Below are positions 1-9,350 of a DNA stretch of 64,000 nucleotides, one piece after another (position 1 is the first letter of the stretch; every line of letters starts with the position of its first letter). Source of the DNA: Dyadobacter fermentans DSM 18053. GTDB lineage: Bacteria > Bacteroidota > Bacteroidia > Cytophagales > Spirosomataceae. Under the pieces are notes generated by a model, which had not been told where the DNA came from, ran no database searches, and was given only the letters and a program-made list of their open reading frames with translations. The stretch covers positions 1,860,001 through 1,924,000 of the forward strand of contig NC_013037.1 of NCBI RefSeq assembly GCF_000023125.1, given 5' to 3'. Made by a program: the position numbers and the translations under genes.

Positions 1-2616
1 GCCCGACCCGCAACCACCGCAATGGGCCACGCGCTTCCTGCGCTGGTACTGCCGGCCCCGCCTGCTCGAAGACCTCGAAGGCGACCTCTACGAATATTTC
101 CGGCGCAATGTCCGCGACAAAGGCGCCCGGCGCGCCCGGTTCATTTATATGATCGACGTCGTCAAGTTTCTCCGGCCGTACACCGTGCGCAAAATCGAAA
201 TCTTCACCTTTCTAACCCATTTCATGATGATCGGCAGCTATTTCAAAACCTCGCGGCGCAGCCTGGTGCGCAACAAACTGTTTTCGGTGATCAACATCAT
301 TGGTCTGGCCGTGAGCATGGCTGTGGGCTTATTGGTGATCTCTATTGTGAACGATTTGCGCTCCTATGACGATTTTCACGAGAAGAAAGATCGCACATAC
401 CGGATAATCACGCGGCATGCCGGCGATGGGCAGTCACCGATGGACCTGGCTTCCACCTCGGTGCGCATCGGGCAGCGGCTCAAAGAAAATGTGCCGGGCG
501 TGGAAGATTTCACACTCCTGCGCACGGGATTTTCGGGTGATGCACAAATCGGCAAAAACACCTTCCCGCTGGAAGCGATCTGGGCCGACCATTCGTTTTT
601 CAAGGTATTCACCTTTCCGCTCGTTGCCGGCGATCCGGCTACGGCGCTGAAAGAGCCATTTTCACTCGTAGTGAGCGAAAAAACGGCCGAGCGGCTTTTC
701 GGCAAATCCAACCCGCTGGGCCAGACCGTCCGCTTCGATACGCTGGATTACCAGGTGACCGGCGTGGCGAAGGAAGTTCCAAGCCTGTCGCACCTGCGTT
801 TCGACGCGCTGGTATCATTTGCCACCGCCGACGCAACGATGGGTAAAAAGGAAGACTGGTTTTATGATTGGGATAATGTGTGGTCCAATTACGTGTACCT
901 CACCGTGCCCCGGGGCGGCAGCACAGGCAATGTGCAGCGCACACTGGATCAGATCAGTGCGGAGGAAAACAAGGCCATGGAGAACCTCAAAGTGACCGTG
1001 TCGCTGCAACCATTAAAGAATATCGCTTTGGGAAAGGATCTTTCCAACAATCTCGGCCCTGAAACCGAGCCGGTTACGCTCTGGATTCTTGGCGGGCTGG
1101 CATTGGTGATCATTCTTTCGGCCTGTTTCAACTACACCAACCTGTCGATCGCCCGTTCGCTCCGGCGGTCGCGCGAGGTGGGGGTACGCAAGATCATCGG
1201 TGCCCGAGCGGGGCATGTCGTCGGGCAGTTCATTGCCGAAGCGGTGATGATCGCATTTCTTGCATTGCTGCTCTCGTTTGGCCTGTACCTGCTGCTGCGC
1301 AAGGAGTTTTTCGCCCTCGACCCGCATATTTCGCAGATATTCACCCTTGAACTATCGACCCGATCCTGCTGTATTTCATTGCATTAGCGGCATTCACTGG
1401 CCTCGTGGCGGGCTTTCTGCCGGCGGTGTTTTTTTCCAAAATCAATGCAATGTCCGTGATGAGAGATGCCGGCGGGCTCAAAGTCTTTAAGCATATCGGG
1501 CTAAGAAAGGCACTTATCGTGGTGCAATACACATTATCCCTGATTTTTATCGCCACCACGGCCGTGGGTTACAGCCAATACAAAGGTTTCCTGAACTTTG
1601 ACCTGGGTTTCAACACCGAAAACATCCTGAATATCAAGCTCCGCGGCACCGATGCATCCGTACTGCGCGAAGATCTGGCGGCGATACCGGACGTGAAGCG
1701 GCTGTCGCAATCGAGCATGGTGACGAGCGTAGGCAGCATTTTTGGAGATTATACCAAATACATCCCCGGCGATTCCGCGCTGGTGTGGATGAACACGGTC
1801 GACGAGCATTACCTGCCCATTCATGGACATAAACTGCTCGCCGGGACGAATTTCATGCTACGCCCCGAAAAAGGGAACGAATCAGAAGTGATTGTGAATC
1901 AGAAGCTTTTAAAACGGTTCAACATTGCCGATCGCGATCCGCGGAAAGCTTTGGGTAAAATATTAACCGTGGGCAAACAGAAGCTGACGATCGTGGGTGT
2001 GCTCAAAGACTTTCATTACGGGACGGTCGAAAACAAGATCGAGCCCGTGATGTTCCGCTATTCCCGCAGCGAGCCCTGGGGTTATCTCAACCTCCAAATC
2101 GCGTCCGGCGACCTTACGGCCACAATGGCGCGCATCGAAGAAGCCTGGAAACGGTTCGATAAGGTGCATCCGCTCAAAGCCGTTTTCTACGACGACCAGA
2201 TCGAGCGTACGTACAGCCAGTTTTCCATGATGTTGAAGGCAATCGGGCTGCTGGCCTTTCTGGCGATTTGCATTGCCTCGCTCGGGTTGTTCGGCATGGT
2301 GGTGTTCACCACGGAAACGAAGCTCAAAGAAATCAGCATCCGCAAAGCGCTGGGCGCCAGCGAGCCGGGCCTCATATTCCTGCTTTGCCGCGGGTTTCTG
2401 ACACTCCTCGCCGTTGCCGGGCTGATTGCGCTCCCGGCCACTTACCTGCTCTTCGACCAGTTGGTGCTCGCGCGCTTTGCTTACCACCAGCCTATCGGCA
2501 TGATTGAGCTGATCGGCGGAACGGTCGTGGTCATGCTGCTCGCGCTGCTGATGATCGGCTCGCAAACGGCGCGCGCGGCACGGTCCAATCCGGCAAAAGT
2601 CCTGAAAAGCGATTAG
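1..2616 (+). pseudogene. FtsX/MacB-type ABC transporter permease, 5' cut by window edge and frameshifted
   Basis: Inner-membrane permease of the MacB/FtsX class, likely exporting a substrate or acting as a mechanotransmission permease. The open frame begins before the window: from base 2 it reads WATRFLRWYCRPRLLEDLEG, which resembles the prefix domain found on a Bacteroidota subgroup of these permeases. Then come a first membrane segment (GLAVSMAVGLLVISIV, about 300-350), a periplasmic MacB_PCD-like domain, and an FtsX block with SREVGVRKIIGA. A second periplasmic domain and FtsX block (KEISIRKALGAS, about 2325) finish it. Frame 2 stops at 1387 after an out-of-frame tail, while frame 1 carries the expected continuation DPILLYFIALAAF from 1357. 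One base appears to be missing near 1350-1358. No slippery heptamer is visible, so programmed frameshifting is unlikely. Sequencing error and true inactivation cannot be separated here. Confidence 0.85.
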
Positions 2617-2710
2617 AGCAGGACAATCAACGGGTTGTTTCCCGTAACTTGCGCCACGGCCCCGAAAAACATCCGCCCGCAAGGCGGAGGCCGCAGCTAA
2701 GCTCTTTAAT

Positions 2711-4576
2711 ATGAAAATACAATTCTTATCCGCGCTTTGTGTGAGCGCGATGCTTTACGGCTGTGCCGGCAGCAAACCCGGACCGGCCGCTTCCGGCGCA
2801 AATACCATGGACGTTTCCATCGACCTGGTGAATGTCCAGTCCGACCGTGTGCGTGTGACGGTGACGCCACCTGCACAATCCGAAGAAACAGCCACTTATA
2901 ACTTCCCGAAAATCATCCCGGGCACGTACGCGATCGCCGACTATGGCCGGTATATCAGTAATATTGAAGCATTTGATAAAAAAGGAAAACCCTTGCGCAT
3001 CACGCGCACCGATTCCAACACGGTGAGCATTACGCCCGGCCGCAAACTGGCCCGTCTCTCCTACCTGGTGGACGACACGTTCGACACAGAAAAGGAGAGC
3101 GATACATTTTCGGAAACCGGCAACACGATATTTTCGCCCGCAGGGACCAATATCGACGCCGGAAAGCATTTCCTGCTTAATATGGCCGGGTTTGTCGGCT
3201 ATTTTTCAGGACAAACCGAGACGCCTTACCGCATCACCGTCAACCATCCCGAAACACTCTACGGCACCACCGCGCTCGTGGACAGCGACGACGATGCCCG
3301 CCGGGATGTGTTCACGCTTGCCCGCTATCCCGATGTGATCGACAATCCCGTGATGTACGCTGCGCCCGACACCTCGGCATTCAAGGTCGACGGCATGGAA
3401 GTGCTGATCGGCGTGTATTCGCCGCGCGGGAATGTGCGCGCCTCCGCATTGCGCCCCGACGTAGAAAAGATGATGCGCGCCCAGAAAAAATTCCTGGGAA
3501 AGATCAATGACACGCCGAAATACGCGGTGTTGACCTACATTTCCTCGGGCGCGGCGAACGATGCCAAAGGCATTGGGGCGTTGGAACACAATGCATCCAC
3601 GACGGCAGTTTTCCGGGACCCGATGAAAAGCAAGGACCTGATCCACGTGATCAGCCACGAGTTTTTTCACACCCTCGCCCCGTTGAAAGTACATTCGAAA
3701 GAAATCCATTATTTCGATTTCAACAACCCGAAAATGAGCCAGCATTTATGGTTCTACGAGGGTGTAACGGAGTATTTTTCCAATCTTTTCCAGGTAAACC
3801 AGGGACTGATCGGCGCCGACGTATTCTACGACCTCATGGCCAAGAAGGTAGCGAACTCCCGCGATTACCAGGATGACCTGTCATTTACCGAAATGAGCCG
3901 CAATGTGCTCGATCCGAAAATCAAGCCGCAGTATCCGAATGTGTACGAAAAAGGCGCGCTCATTGCGATGTGCCTCGATATTGTAATCCGCGAGCAAAGC
4001 AAAGGCCAGCGCGGGCTGCTTTGGCTGATGGGCGAGCTGTCGGCGAAATTCGGGCCGCAAAAGCCGTTCGACGACGCGGAGCTGATCCCAGTCATCACAC
4101 AGATCGCCGGGCCGGAAGCCGGTGCATTTCTGGACAAGCATGTGGTAGCCGGCGAACCCATTGTGTATGAAGACTTTCTGGCTAAGGTTGGACTCAAAAA
4201 AGAGCCCGTTCCGTTTCCTGAACCGGTGGTATTCATGCGCGACAGTGTGATTTACATCAAGCCCGATCCCTCGCGTACGCACGTGCTCGCGGACATGCCC
4301 GACGACGCCAACCAGTTTTACAAGGCATTGGGCATCCAGAACAACGACGTATTCCTCGAATTCAATGGCGTGCCCATTGACCCTACCAACCTGAGTTCCA
4401 TCGTGTTCCTCGGCTACGACCTCGACGAGGGCAGCCCCATTACCGTGAAAGTAAAGCGCAACGGCCAGGACCTGGAGCTGAAAGGCGCGGTGAAACTGAA
4501 CTATGCCGACGGCGACGGTTTCCGCTTCCGCGACGAGTCCAAACAAAGCCTGAACCAGGCATGGCTCAAAAATTAG
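2711..4576 (+). CDS. M61 family metallopeptidase lipoprotein with PDZ domain
   Basis: Zinc aminopeptidase of the glycyl-aminopeptidase (M61) family, 621 residues. It begins with a lipoprotein signal peptide ending in MLYGC (Cys18), so it is probably membrane-anchored in the periplasm or outer membrane. The N-terminal half is the beta-rich M61 N domain. The catalytic motif HEFFH lies at residues 316-320, and FYEGVTEYF follows about 30 residues later, with Glu350 the likely third zinc ligand. The C-terminal portion (about 515-600, ALGIQNNDVFLEFNGV) looks like a PDZ domain, the usual M61 architecture. It follows the permease by 94 nt, a gap that holds a short GC hairpin (2672-2688) without a T tract, so cotranscription is uncertain. 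The substrate is unknown. Confidence 0.88.
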   Translation: MKIQFLSALCVSAMLYGCAGSKPGPAASGANTMDVSIDLVNVQSDRVRVTVTPPAQSEETATYNFPKIIPGTYAIADYGRYISNIEAFDKKGKPLRITRTDSNTVSITPGRKLARLSYLVDDTFDTEKESDTFSETGNTIFSPAGTNIDAGKHFLLNMAGFVGYFSGQTETPYRITVNHPETLYGTTALVDSDDDARRDVFTLARYPDVIDNPVMYAAPDTSAFKVDGMEVLIGVYSPRGNVRASALRPDVEKMMRAQKKFLGKINDTPKYAVLTYISSGAANDAKGIGALEHNASTTAVFRDPMKSKDLIHVISHEFFHTLAPLKVHSKEIHYFDFNNPKMSQHLWFYEGVTEYFSNLFQVNQGLIGADVFYDLMAKKVANSRDYQDDLSFTEMSRNVLDPKIKPQYPNVYEKGALIAMCLDIVIREQSKGQRGLLWLMGELSAKFGPQKPFDDAELIPVITQIAGPEAGAFLDKHVVAGEPIVYEDFLAKVGLKKEPVPFPEPVVFMRDSVIYIKPDPSRTHVLADMPDDANQFYKALGIQNNDVFLEFNGVPIDPTNLSSIVFLGYDLDEGSPITVKVKRNGQDLELKGAVKLNYADGDGFRFRDESKQSLNQAWLKN

Positions 4577-4659
4577 CGAAACATTTGCATGTCGAAAACT
4601 TGGTAAACTTCTGGTAACACAAATATATTCGCCGGATTATTAATTAGTATTTTTCGAGC

Positions 4660-5586
4660 ATGTGTACAAGGAGGATCATTCCGGGCTTCATTTTTTTTGT
4701 TATATTCTCAGTTTCAACAGTATTTGCCCAAAATAAAGTCGACCTTACCAACGCCATCAATGCGGCCCGGCTTAAAACGGCCAAAGACACGGCGTGGAAG
4801 AAAATCGAGTTTGGCGCTAACCTCAACCAGGGCTCGTTCAGTTCCAACTGGACGGGCGGCGGGGTGAACTCGGTGGCACTGGGCGTGTTTTTTAACGCGT
4901 TGAACGAGAAAAAGAAAGGGAAGGATTCGTGGCGGAACGACTTCCAGTCGCAGTACGGGATCGTGCGGAACAAGGGGCAGCAGAGCCGCAAGAGCGTCGA
5001 CCGCATTTTTTTCGACACCAAATATAACCGCGAGCTTTCCGAGAAATGGAGCCTTTTTGCCAACCTGAATTTCCTGTCGCAGTTTGCGGCGGGGTATGAA
5101 TACAATACCAACCCCGACTCCATTAATTACAAGAAAAAGGTTTCGGGGCTGTTTTCACCGGCCTACGTGACCGAAGCGATCGGTATCGAGTACCGCCCCG
5201 CTCCCTATTTCTTCATTGATTTTGCGCCGGGTGCATTGCGCCAGACGATCGTGATCGACCGCGATTTGTACGTCAACACGCCCGACCAGAAAAACTACGG
5301 CGTTCCCATCGGCAAGCGCGTACGTACGGAGGCGGCCCTCATCCAGCTCGTGGCGAATTTCGACAAGGATCTGGCCAAGGATATTAACCTGAAATTCAGG
5401 TATCTGATGTTTTCGAGCTTCCGGCACCCGCTGGAAATCGACAACCGCCTCGACGCGCAGCTGACCGCCAAGATCAACAAATACGTGAATGTGAACCTCG
5501 GGGCGATCGTCGTGTACGACAAGGATCAGAGTACCCGAATCCAGTTTGCACAGTCGCTCAACATCGGGTTCCTCTTTTCATTTTGA
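4660..5586 (+). CDS. DUF3078 domain-containing outer-membrane protein
   Basis: 308-residue secreted protein with an N-terminal signal peptide ending in VFAQ. The repeated aromatic/polar alternation (FGANLNQGSFSSNWTGGGVNS near the start, RYLMFSSF and NVNLGAIVVYD near the end) and the terminal Phe (LNIGFLFSF) are typical of an outer-membrane beta-barrel. The pattern matches the Bacteroidota DUF3078 family, whose function is not established. It is preceded by an 83-nt AT-rich gap that probably carries its own promoter. Its last 9 bases overlap the 3' end of the convergent DsbA-like gene, so the two transcripts are antisense at their tails. Confidence 0.82.
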   Translation: MCTRRIIPGFIFFVIFSVSTVFAQNKVDLTNAINAARLKTAKDTAWKKIEFGANLNQGSFSSNWTGGGVNSVALGVFFNALNEKKKGKDSWRNDFQSQYGIVRNKGQQSRKSVDRIFFDTKYNRELSEKWSLFANLNFLSQFAAGYEYNTNPDSINYKKKVSGLFSPAYVTEAIGIEYRPAPYFFIDFAPGALRQTIVIDRDLYVNTPDQKNYGVPIGKRVRTEAALIQLVANFDKDLAKDINLKFRYLMFSSFRHPLEIDNRLDAQLTAKINKYVNVNLGAIVVYDKDQSTRIQFAQSLNIGFLFSF

Positions 5587-6495
5587 GAGGCTGGTATATT
5601 TCCAAAGGATCCCATTCTCGGTCACAAACGATTTGAGAAAACCTTCCTTTTGCAATGCATGCAGCTGCTGATCGGCGGCTTCGAATGTGTGGCCGGTAAG
5701 TTCGGCAAACTCCTTGGTTGTAAGGGTCGGGAATTGGTTGAAAAGGTCCTGCCAGTTTTTGCTGTACCAATTCTTTTGCGCGCCGGATTGCATTTTGGCA
5801 ACGGCGTTTTCAAACATTTGATAAGGTTTGAACCCGTAAACTTTTTCATGTGCGCCGCTTCCGTCCACGAAAAACAAGGTCGGAAAACCGCGGACGCCCC
5901 ATTGCGCGGCCAGTTGCAAATCGGCCTGAAATGCGTCGTTTGCACGTGTTTCGCAGTCCTGTTTCAGCGTTTCCGCATTCAGCCCCGCGTTTTCAGCAGC
6001 CTCGGCCAGATGTTCCCAGCGGGTAATGTTCTTTTTTTCGATGAAAACCATTTCCCTGATTCTCCGCAGGAATGCAATGGCCCTGGTTTCGTCCTGCATT
6101 TGCGCGGCTTTGAATGCGATGGACGGCGGATAGGAGGAATGCAGCGGGTCGGTGATCCACACATCGCCCACGATGGGCATCTGATAATAGCGGCTTACTT
6201 CATCCCAATGCGGCGCCACGTCGGAAGGTTTGCTGATGCCCCCGCTGTTGTAAGTCCAGTCGGGCAGCAGGCCGCCCATCCGGTACTCGATATCCACGAG
6301 ATGGCCGTATTCCAGTTTCAGTTTTCGGAGCTGCGGCTCAATGCCCCAGCAGGTGGAGCAGATCGGGTCGGTGAAGTAGATGATCCGGACCGGCTTTTTG
6401 CCAGCCTCTATCGGGCCGGTATATTCCTGATTTTGTGCCGAAGGCAGCTCGCAAACGCCGGTTTCCGGGTCGCAGTGTAATGGGTTGTTTTGCAT
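5578..6495 (-). CDS. DsbA/SpxH-like thioredoxin-fold protein
   Basis: 305-residue cytoplasmic-looking protein (no signal peptide) with the DsbA-type insertion fold. The redox motif CSTC is at residues 46-49 in DPICSTCWG. A cis-proline-like GFPTLFF follows near residue 215. The length and the acidic-aromatic stretch after the motif resemble the FrnE/SpxH (YjbH-like) branch, which in Firmicutes acts as a ClpXP adaptor or disulfide oxidoreductase. The biochemical role here is unproven. The C-terminal 70 residues (TKEFAELTGHTFEAADQQL) look like an extra helical module. It is divergent from the HxlR regulator at 6667, so that thiol-containing regulator may control it. Minus-strand TATAATTG (6507-6514) is a possible -7 element. 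Confidence 0.8.
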   Translation of the reverse strand: MQNNPLHCDPETGVCELPSAQNQEYTGPIEAGKKPVRIIYFTDPICSTCWGIEPQLRKLKLEYGHLVDIEYRMGGLLPDWTYNSGGISKPSDVAPHWDEVSRYYQMPIVGDVWITDPLHSSYPPSIAFKAAQMQDETRAIAFLRRIREMVFIEKKNITRWEHLAEAAENAGLNAETLKQDCETRANDAFQADLQLAAQWGVRGFPTLFFVDGSGAHEKVYGFKPYQMFENAVAKMQSGAQKNWYSKNWQDLFNQFPTLTTKEFAELTGHTFEAADQQLHALQKEGFLKSFVTENGILWKYTSLSK

Positions 6496-6596
6496 ATCGG
6501 GAAGAGCAATTATACAGTTCTGAAAATCCCCGGAAGGAATTTAATGCCCCAAAACTAGCAGCAACCCGGTTTACTATTGTTATGCATTTCCCTTTT

Positions 6597-6642
6597 GAAA
6601 CCAGTTTCCTGTTGGAAACCAGCTTTCACGCACTTACATTTA
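6597..6642 (+). promoter_or_regulatory. Promoter and candidate HxlR operator
   Basis: A TTG at 6612-6614 and TACATTTA at 6635-6642 are separated by 20 nt, close to the Bacteroidota -33/-7 consensus (TTG, 19-21 nt, TAnnTTTG). Overlapping the -33 is a perfect inverted repeat, GTTTCC (6604-6609), loop TGTT, GGAAAC (6614-6619). Just upstream, a second half-similar unit GAAACCAGTTTC (6597-6608) occurs. HxlR regulators commonly repress their own promoters through such dyads. That this one does so is inference. Confidence 0.55.
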
Positions 6643-6666
6643 CGACGAACTAATCCGGAGCGGAAG

Positions 6667-7023
6667 ATGAAGAAACAGGCGTCGTGCAACACCACCGCAC
6701 AATGTAAAAAAAGGATTCTGGCGATCAGGGACACGATGGAAATCCTGTCGGGCAAATGGAAGTTCCATATCCTGGGCACACTGCTGCTCAACGATAAAAT
6801 GCGCTTTATGGACTTGCTGCGGGAAGTGGACGGCATTGCCGCAAAAATGCTGTCGAAAGAACTGCACGACATGGAGACCAACCAGCTCATTACCCGGCGG
6901 GTGCTGGACACCAAGCCGGTGACGGTAGAGTACCAGCTCACCGAATATGGCCGCTCGGTAGAGCCGATCATCAATGCCATAGCGAGCTGGGGAGAAGAGT
7001 ACCGCAGCGCCGTCGTTGCGTAA
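6667..7023 (+). CDS. HxlR family transcriptional regulator
   Basis: 118-residue winged-helix regulator. The start at 6667 is chosen because it follows a purine-rich stretch and gives the standard HxlR length. In-frame codons further upstream fall inside the promoter dyad. The HxlR signature ILSGKWKFHILGTLL is at about residues 24-38, followed by FMDLLREVDGIAAKMLSKEL (recognition helix region) and the wing TVEYQLTEYG. Cys7 and Cys13 precede the DNA-binding domain. HxlR proteins such as YodB/HypR sense thiol-reactive compounds through an N-terminal cysteine, which fits the divergent thioredoxin-fold gene. It ends 14 nt before the convergent GH95-like gene. Confidence 0.88.
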   Translation: MKKQASCNTTAQCKKRILAIRDTMEILSGKWKFHILGTLLLNDKMRFMDLLREVDGIAAKMLSKELHDMETNQLITRRVLDTKPVTVEYQLTEYGRSVEPIINAIASWGEEYRSAVVA

Positions 7024-7037
7024 ACGGCGCTGCGCAT

Positions 7038-9350
7038 TCATTTTGCTGCCAATGTAACTGTGCCGCCTGCCTTGCATTTCAATTTCAGGAAGCCTTTTTC
7101 TCCATTCACCACGTCAATGCCCCTGGCATTTGCAATACGGTGCCCGGCAAATGGGCTTTTCAATACAATTTCTCCATCCTTTTCCGCCGTGAGCTTCACC
7201 GACACCACCTTGCCGCCACGCCTGGACGCACTCACGAGCACCGCGCCTTCCGCACGCAAATCGGTGAAGTCGGCGTCCTTCCAGCTGTCCGGCAATGCCG
7301 GCATGACCTCGACGAACCCGGCGTAGCTTTGCAGCATCATCTCCTGCAAACCCGACGCAAATGCGAAGTTACCTTCCAGCGTAAATGGCCGGTAAGTGAA
7401 TTTGGACAGCCCCGATTTCGTCTGGTCGCCGTTGGCATGGAAGCTGTTAGGCAGGCAAAATGCCCTCGCGAAAATGTCCAGCGCTTTGCGGGCGCCTTCG
7501 CCGTCCTTGGCGCGGGCTTTGAGATTGGCCAGCCACGAATACGAGTAACCGCACCAGAGATCCGGCCCTACGCGGTCGAGCAAGGCAATGGTATTGCGAA
7601 TGGTCTTCTGCGCTTCCGGCCCGTCTTCCCATTTAATCAGGCCAAGGGGATGGATGGCCATCAGGTGCGAGAAATGCCGGTGCGACTCATTATAGGGTAA
7701 TGTGCGTGCAAACATCAGCTCGGACTGCCCGGAATGGGCATATCCCGGAAATTCGGACAATACAGCCTGCCAATGCTTCGCCTGGGCCTCGTCGCCCATT
7801 TCGCGGGCGAGCTCGGTGCCAGCCTGGAATGCGAACCGGATGAGCGCCAGGTCGTAATTCGTCGTTTGGGGGAACCACGCTTCCAGCTTGTTGTCCCGGA
7901 TCTCGGGGCTCGAACTGATCGGCAGCTGCCGCTCGCCCTGGTCATTTTTGAAGGTAATATTTTCAAAAAACTGACACACTTGTTTGAACCACGGGAAAGC
8001 CCTGTCTTTCAAAAACACCTTGTCCAGACTGTACCGCCATTGCAGGTAATAATGGTGCGCCAGCCAGCCCGACACCGTCGGCGAGAGGGAATACTGTATC
8101 CAGCCGCCCATTTCGGTGCCGTCGAGGGTGGTGACGCCGGGCACCGCCAGGCCTTCCACGCCGAAGTACTGCCGGGTGTAGCGCAGGTAATTCGCTTTGT
8201 TTTCATCCAGATGGTCGAGATAGCCCAGGGCTTCTTCGAGGTGGTTGCCGCTGTATGCGGGCCAGTAGCTAAGCTGGGTGTTCAGGTCGTGATGGTAGTC
8301 GCCTTTCCAGGGCGGAATGCGGCCATTGTCGGCCGTCCACACGGCTTGCAGTGAGATCGGCGGCGCACCACGGCGTGCAGCCGATCCGAATTTGTATTGT
8401 TCCAGATACCACTGCTTTTCGAGGAGCGGATCGGGTACACGAATGGTCGATTTGTTCCAGAAAGTCGTCCACCAGGCGATATGCGATTCCCGGACAGAGG
8501 CATACGACGATTTCAATGCAGTAGCCGTCACATCCGCTGCGGCGGGAAGCTCCGCCGCTTTGGGATAATGCGACGATACGCTCCATACGCCTTCGATAAC
8601 GCCTTTTGCCGGCTGTTTCCAGCGCACCGATACCTCGTATTGGAACCCTCCCCAACCCTCCTGCCGGTAAGTAATGCTGCCCGATTCGCGGGTTATCGTC
8701 CCTTGCTTGTACCCCAGCCGCGCCAGATCGTCGCCCACGACTGAATTCACCTCACCTCCCGGGGTAACTTTGCCGCTGTACCGCGGCGCGATCATTTCGG
8801 GCGCGAGGTCACCGGCCACGCCCTCGAACCGGAACCAGCCTACCGGCCTCGTTGCGTGCACGAAAGTTTTGAGTACCATGCCGTTTGCCCATTCCACAAC
8901 GGCCGTCGCCGAGGCCAGGTCCACGTCCGCCTTTTTCACGCGTAAGTCTGCGGGCAGGCTGAATTCCAGCGCGCCCGCCGGGATTTTGGACGGGGCCGGC
9001 TCCCGGTCATAAGGCGCATCGAAATACTGCTGGACCGGCTTGTAATCCTTTTTACGCACCTGCTCCCGGACCCATTTATAGCTGAATTCCTCGCGGTGGA
9101 GACCGGCCATAGGGCGCATGTCCCAGATATCGGCCCGGTCGAGCGATAAGCGGAGCTTTCCCTCGCGTTCCCAGATCAGCGCGCCGATGGTCCCGTTGCC
9201 GAGCGGCAGCGCTTCGTCCCAGACTTTGGCAAGCTTGTCAAAATGAAGATTGTGCTTCGCAGCCGGCTGGGCACGGGCCGTTGTCATGCACAACAGCCCG
9301 GCGCATACCGACAGGATTTGGAATAGAAAACACCTCTTAATATCCTTCAT
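7038..9350 (-). CDS. GH95-like glycoside hydrolase (putative alpha-L-fucosidase/galactosidase)
   Basis: About 770-residue secreted enzyme with a signal peptide ending in TTARAQ. Near the N-terminus, WDEALPLGNGTIGALIWE and LSLDRADIWD match the substrate-side motif of the GH95 N-terminal beta-sandwich. The (alpha/alpha)6 barrel follows, with HRHFSHLMAIHPLG, and the C-terminal region FVEVMPALPDSW resembles GH95 ends. GH95 enzymes remove terminal alpha-1,2-L-fucose or L-galactose. The LDRADIWD version is divergent, so specificity is uncertain. The start at 9350 overlaps the SusD stop by 14 nt, a sign of translational coupling. An in-frame ATG at 9383 would push the signal peptide inward and is less likely. 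Last gene of the sigma/FecR/SusCD operon. Confidence 0.72.
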   Translation of the reverse strand: MKDIKRCFLFQILSVCAGLLCMTTARAQPAAKHNLHFDKLAKVWDEALPLGNGTIGALIWEREGKLRLSLDRADIWDMRPMAGLHREEFSYKWVREQVRKKDYKPVQQYFDAPYDREPAPSKIPAGALEFSLPADLRVKKADVDLASATAVVEWANGMVLKTFVHATRPVGWFRFEGVAGDLAPEMIAPRYSGKVTPGGEVNSVVGDDLARLGYKQGTITRESGSITYRQEGWGGFQYEVSVRWKQPAKGVIEGVWSVSSHYPKAAELPAAADVTATALKSSYASVRESHIAWWTTFWNKSTIRVPDPLLEKQWYLEQYKFGSAARRGAPPISLQAVWTADNGRIPPWKGDYHHDLNTQLSYWPAYSGNHLEEALGYLDHLDENKANYLRYTRQYFGVEGLAVPGVTTLDGTEMGGWIQYSLSPTVSGWLAHHYYLQWRYSLDKVFLKDRAFPWFKQVCQFFENITFKNDQGERQLPISSSPEIRDNKLEAWFPQTTNYDLALIRFAFQAGTELAREMGDEAQAKHWQAVLSEFPGYAHSGQSELMFARTLPYNESHRHFSHLMAIHPLGLIKWEDGPEAQKTIRNTIALLDRVGPDLWCGYSYSWLANLKARAKDGEGARKALDIFARAFCLPNSFHANGDQTKSGLSKFTYRPFTLEGNFAFASGLQEMMLQSYAGFVEVMPALPDSWKDADFTDLRAEGAVLVSASRRGGKVVSVKLTAEKDGEIVLKSPFAGHRIANARGIDVVNGEKGFLKLKCKAGGTVTLAAK

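Noticed and set aside
1345..1365. Programmed -1 frameshift in the permease
   Set aside because: The local sequence has no X XXY YYZ heptamer and no strong downstream hairpin, so an indel is simpler.
2672..2688. Terminator after the permease gene (TCCGCC/GGCGGA)
   Set aside because: A short 6-bp stem without a T tract; could be chance in GC-rich DNA.
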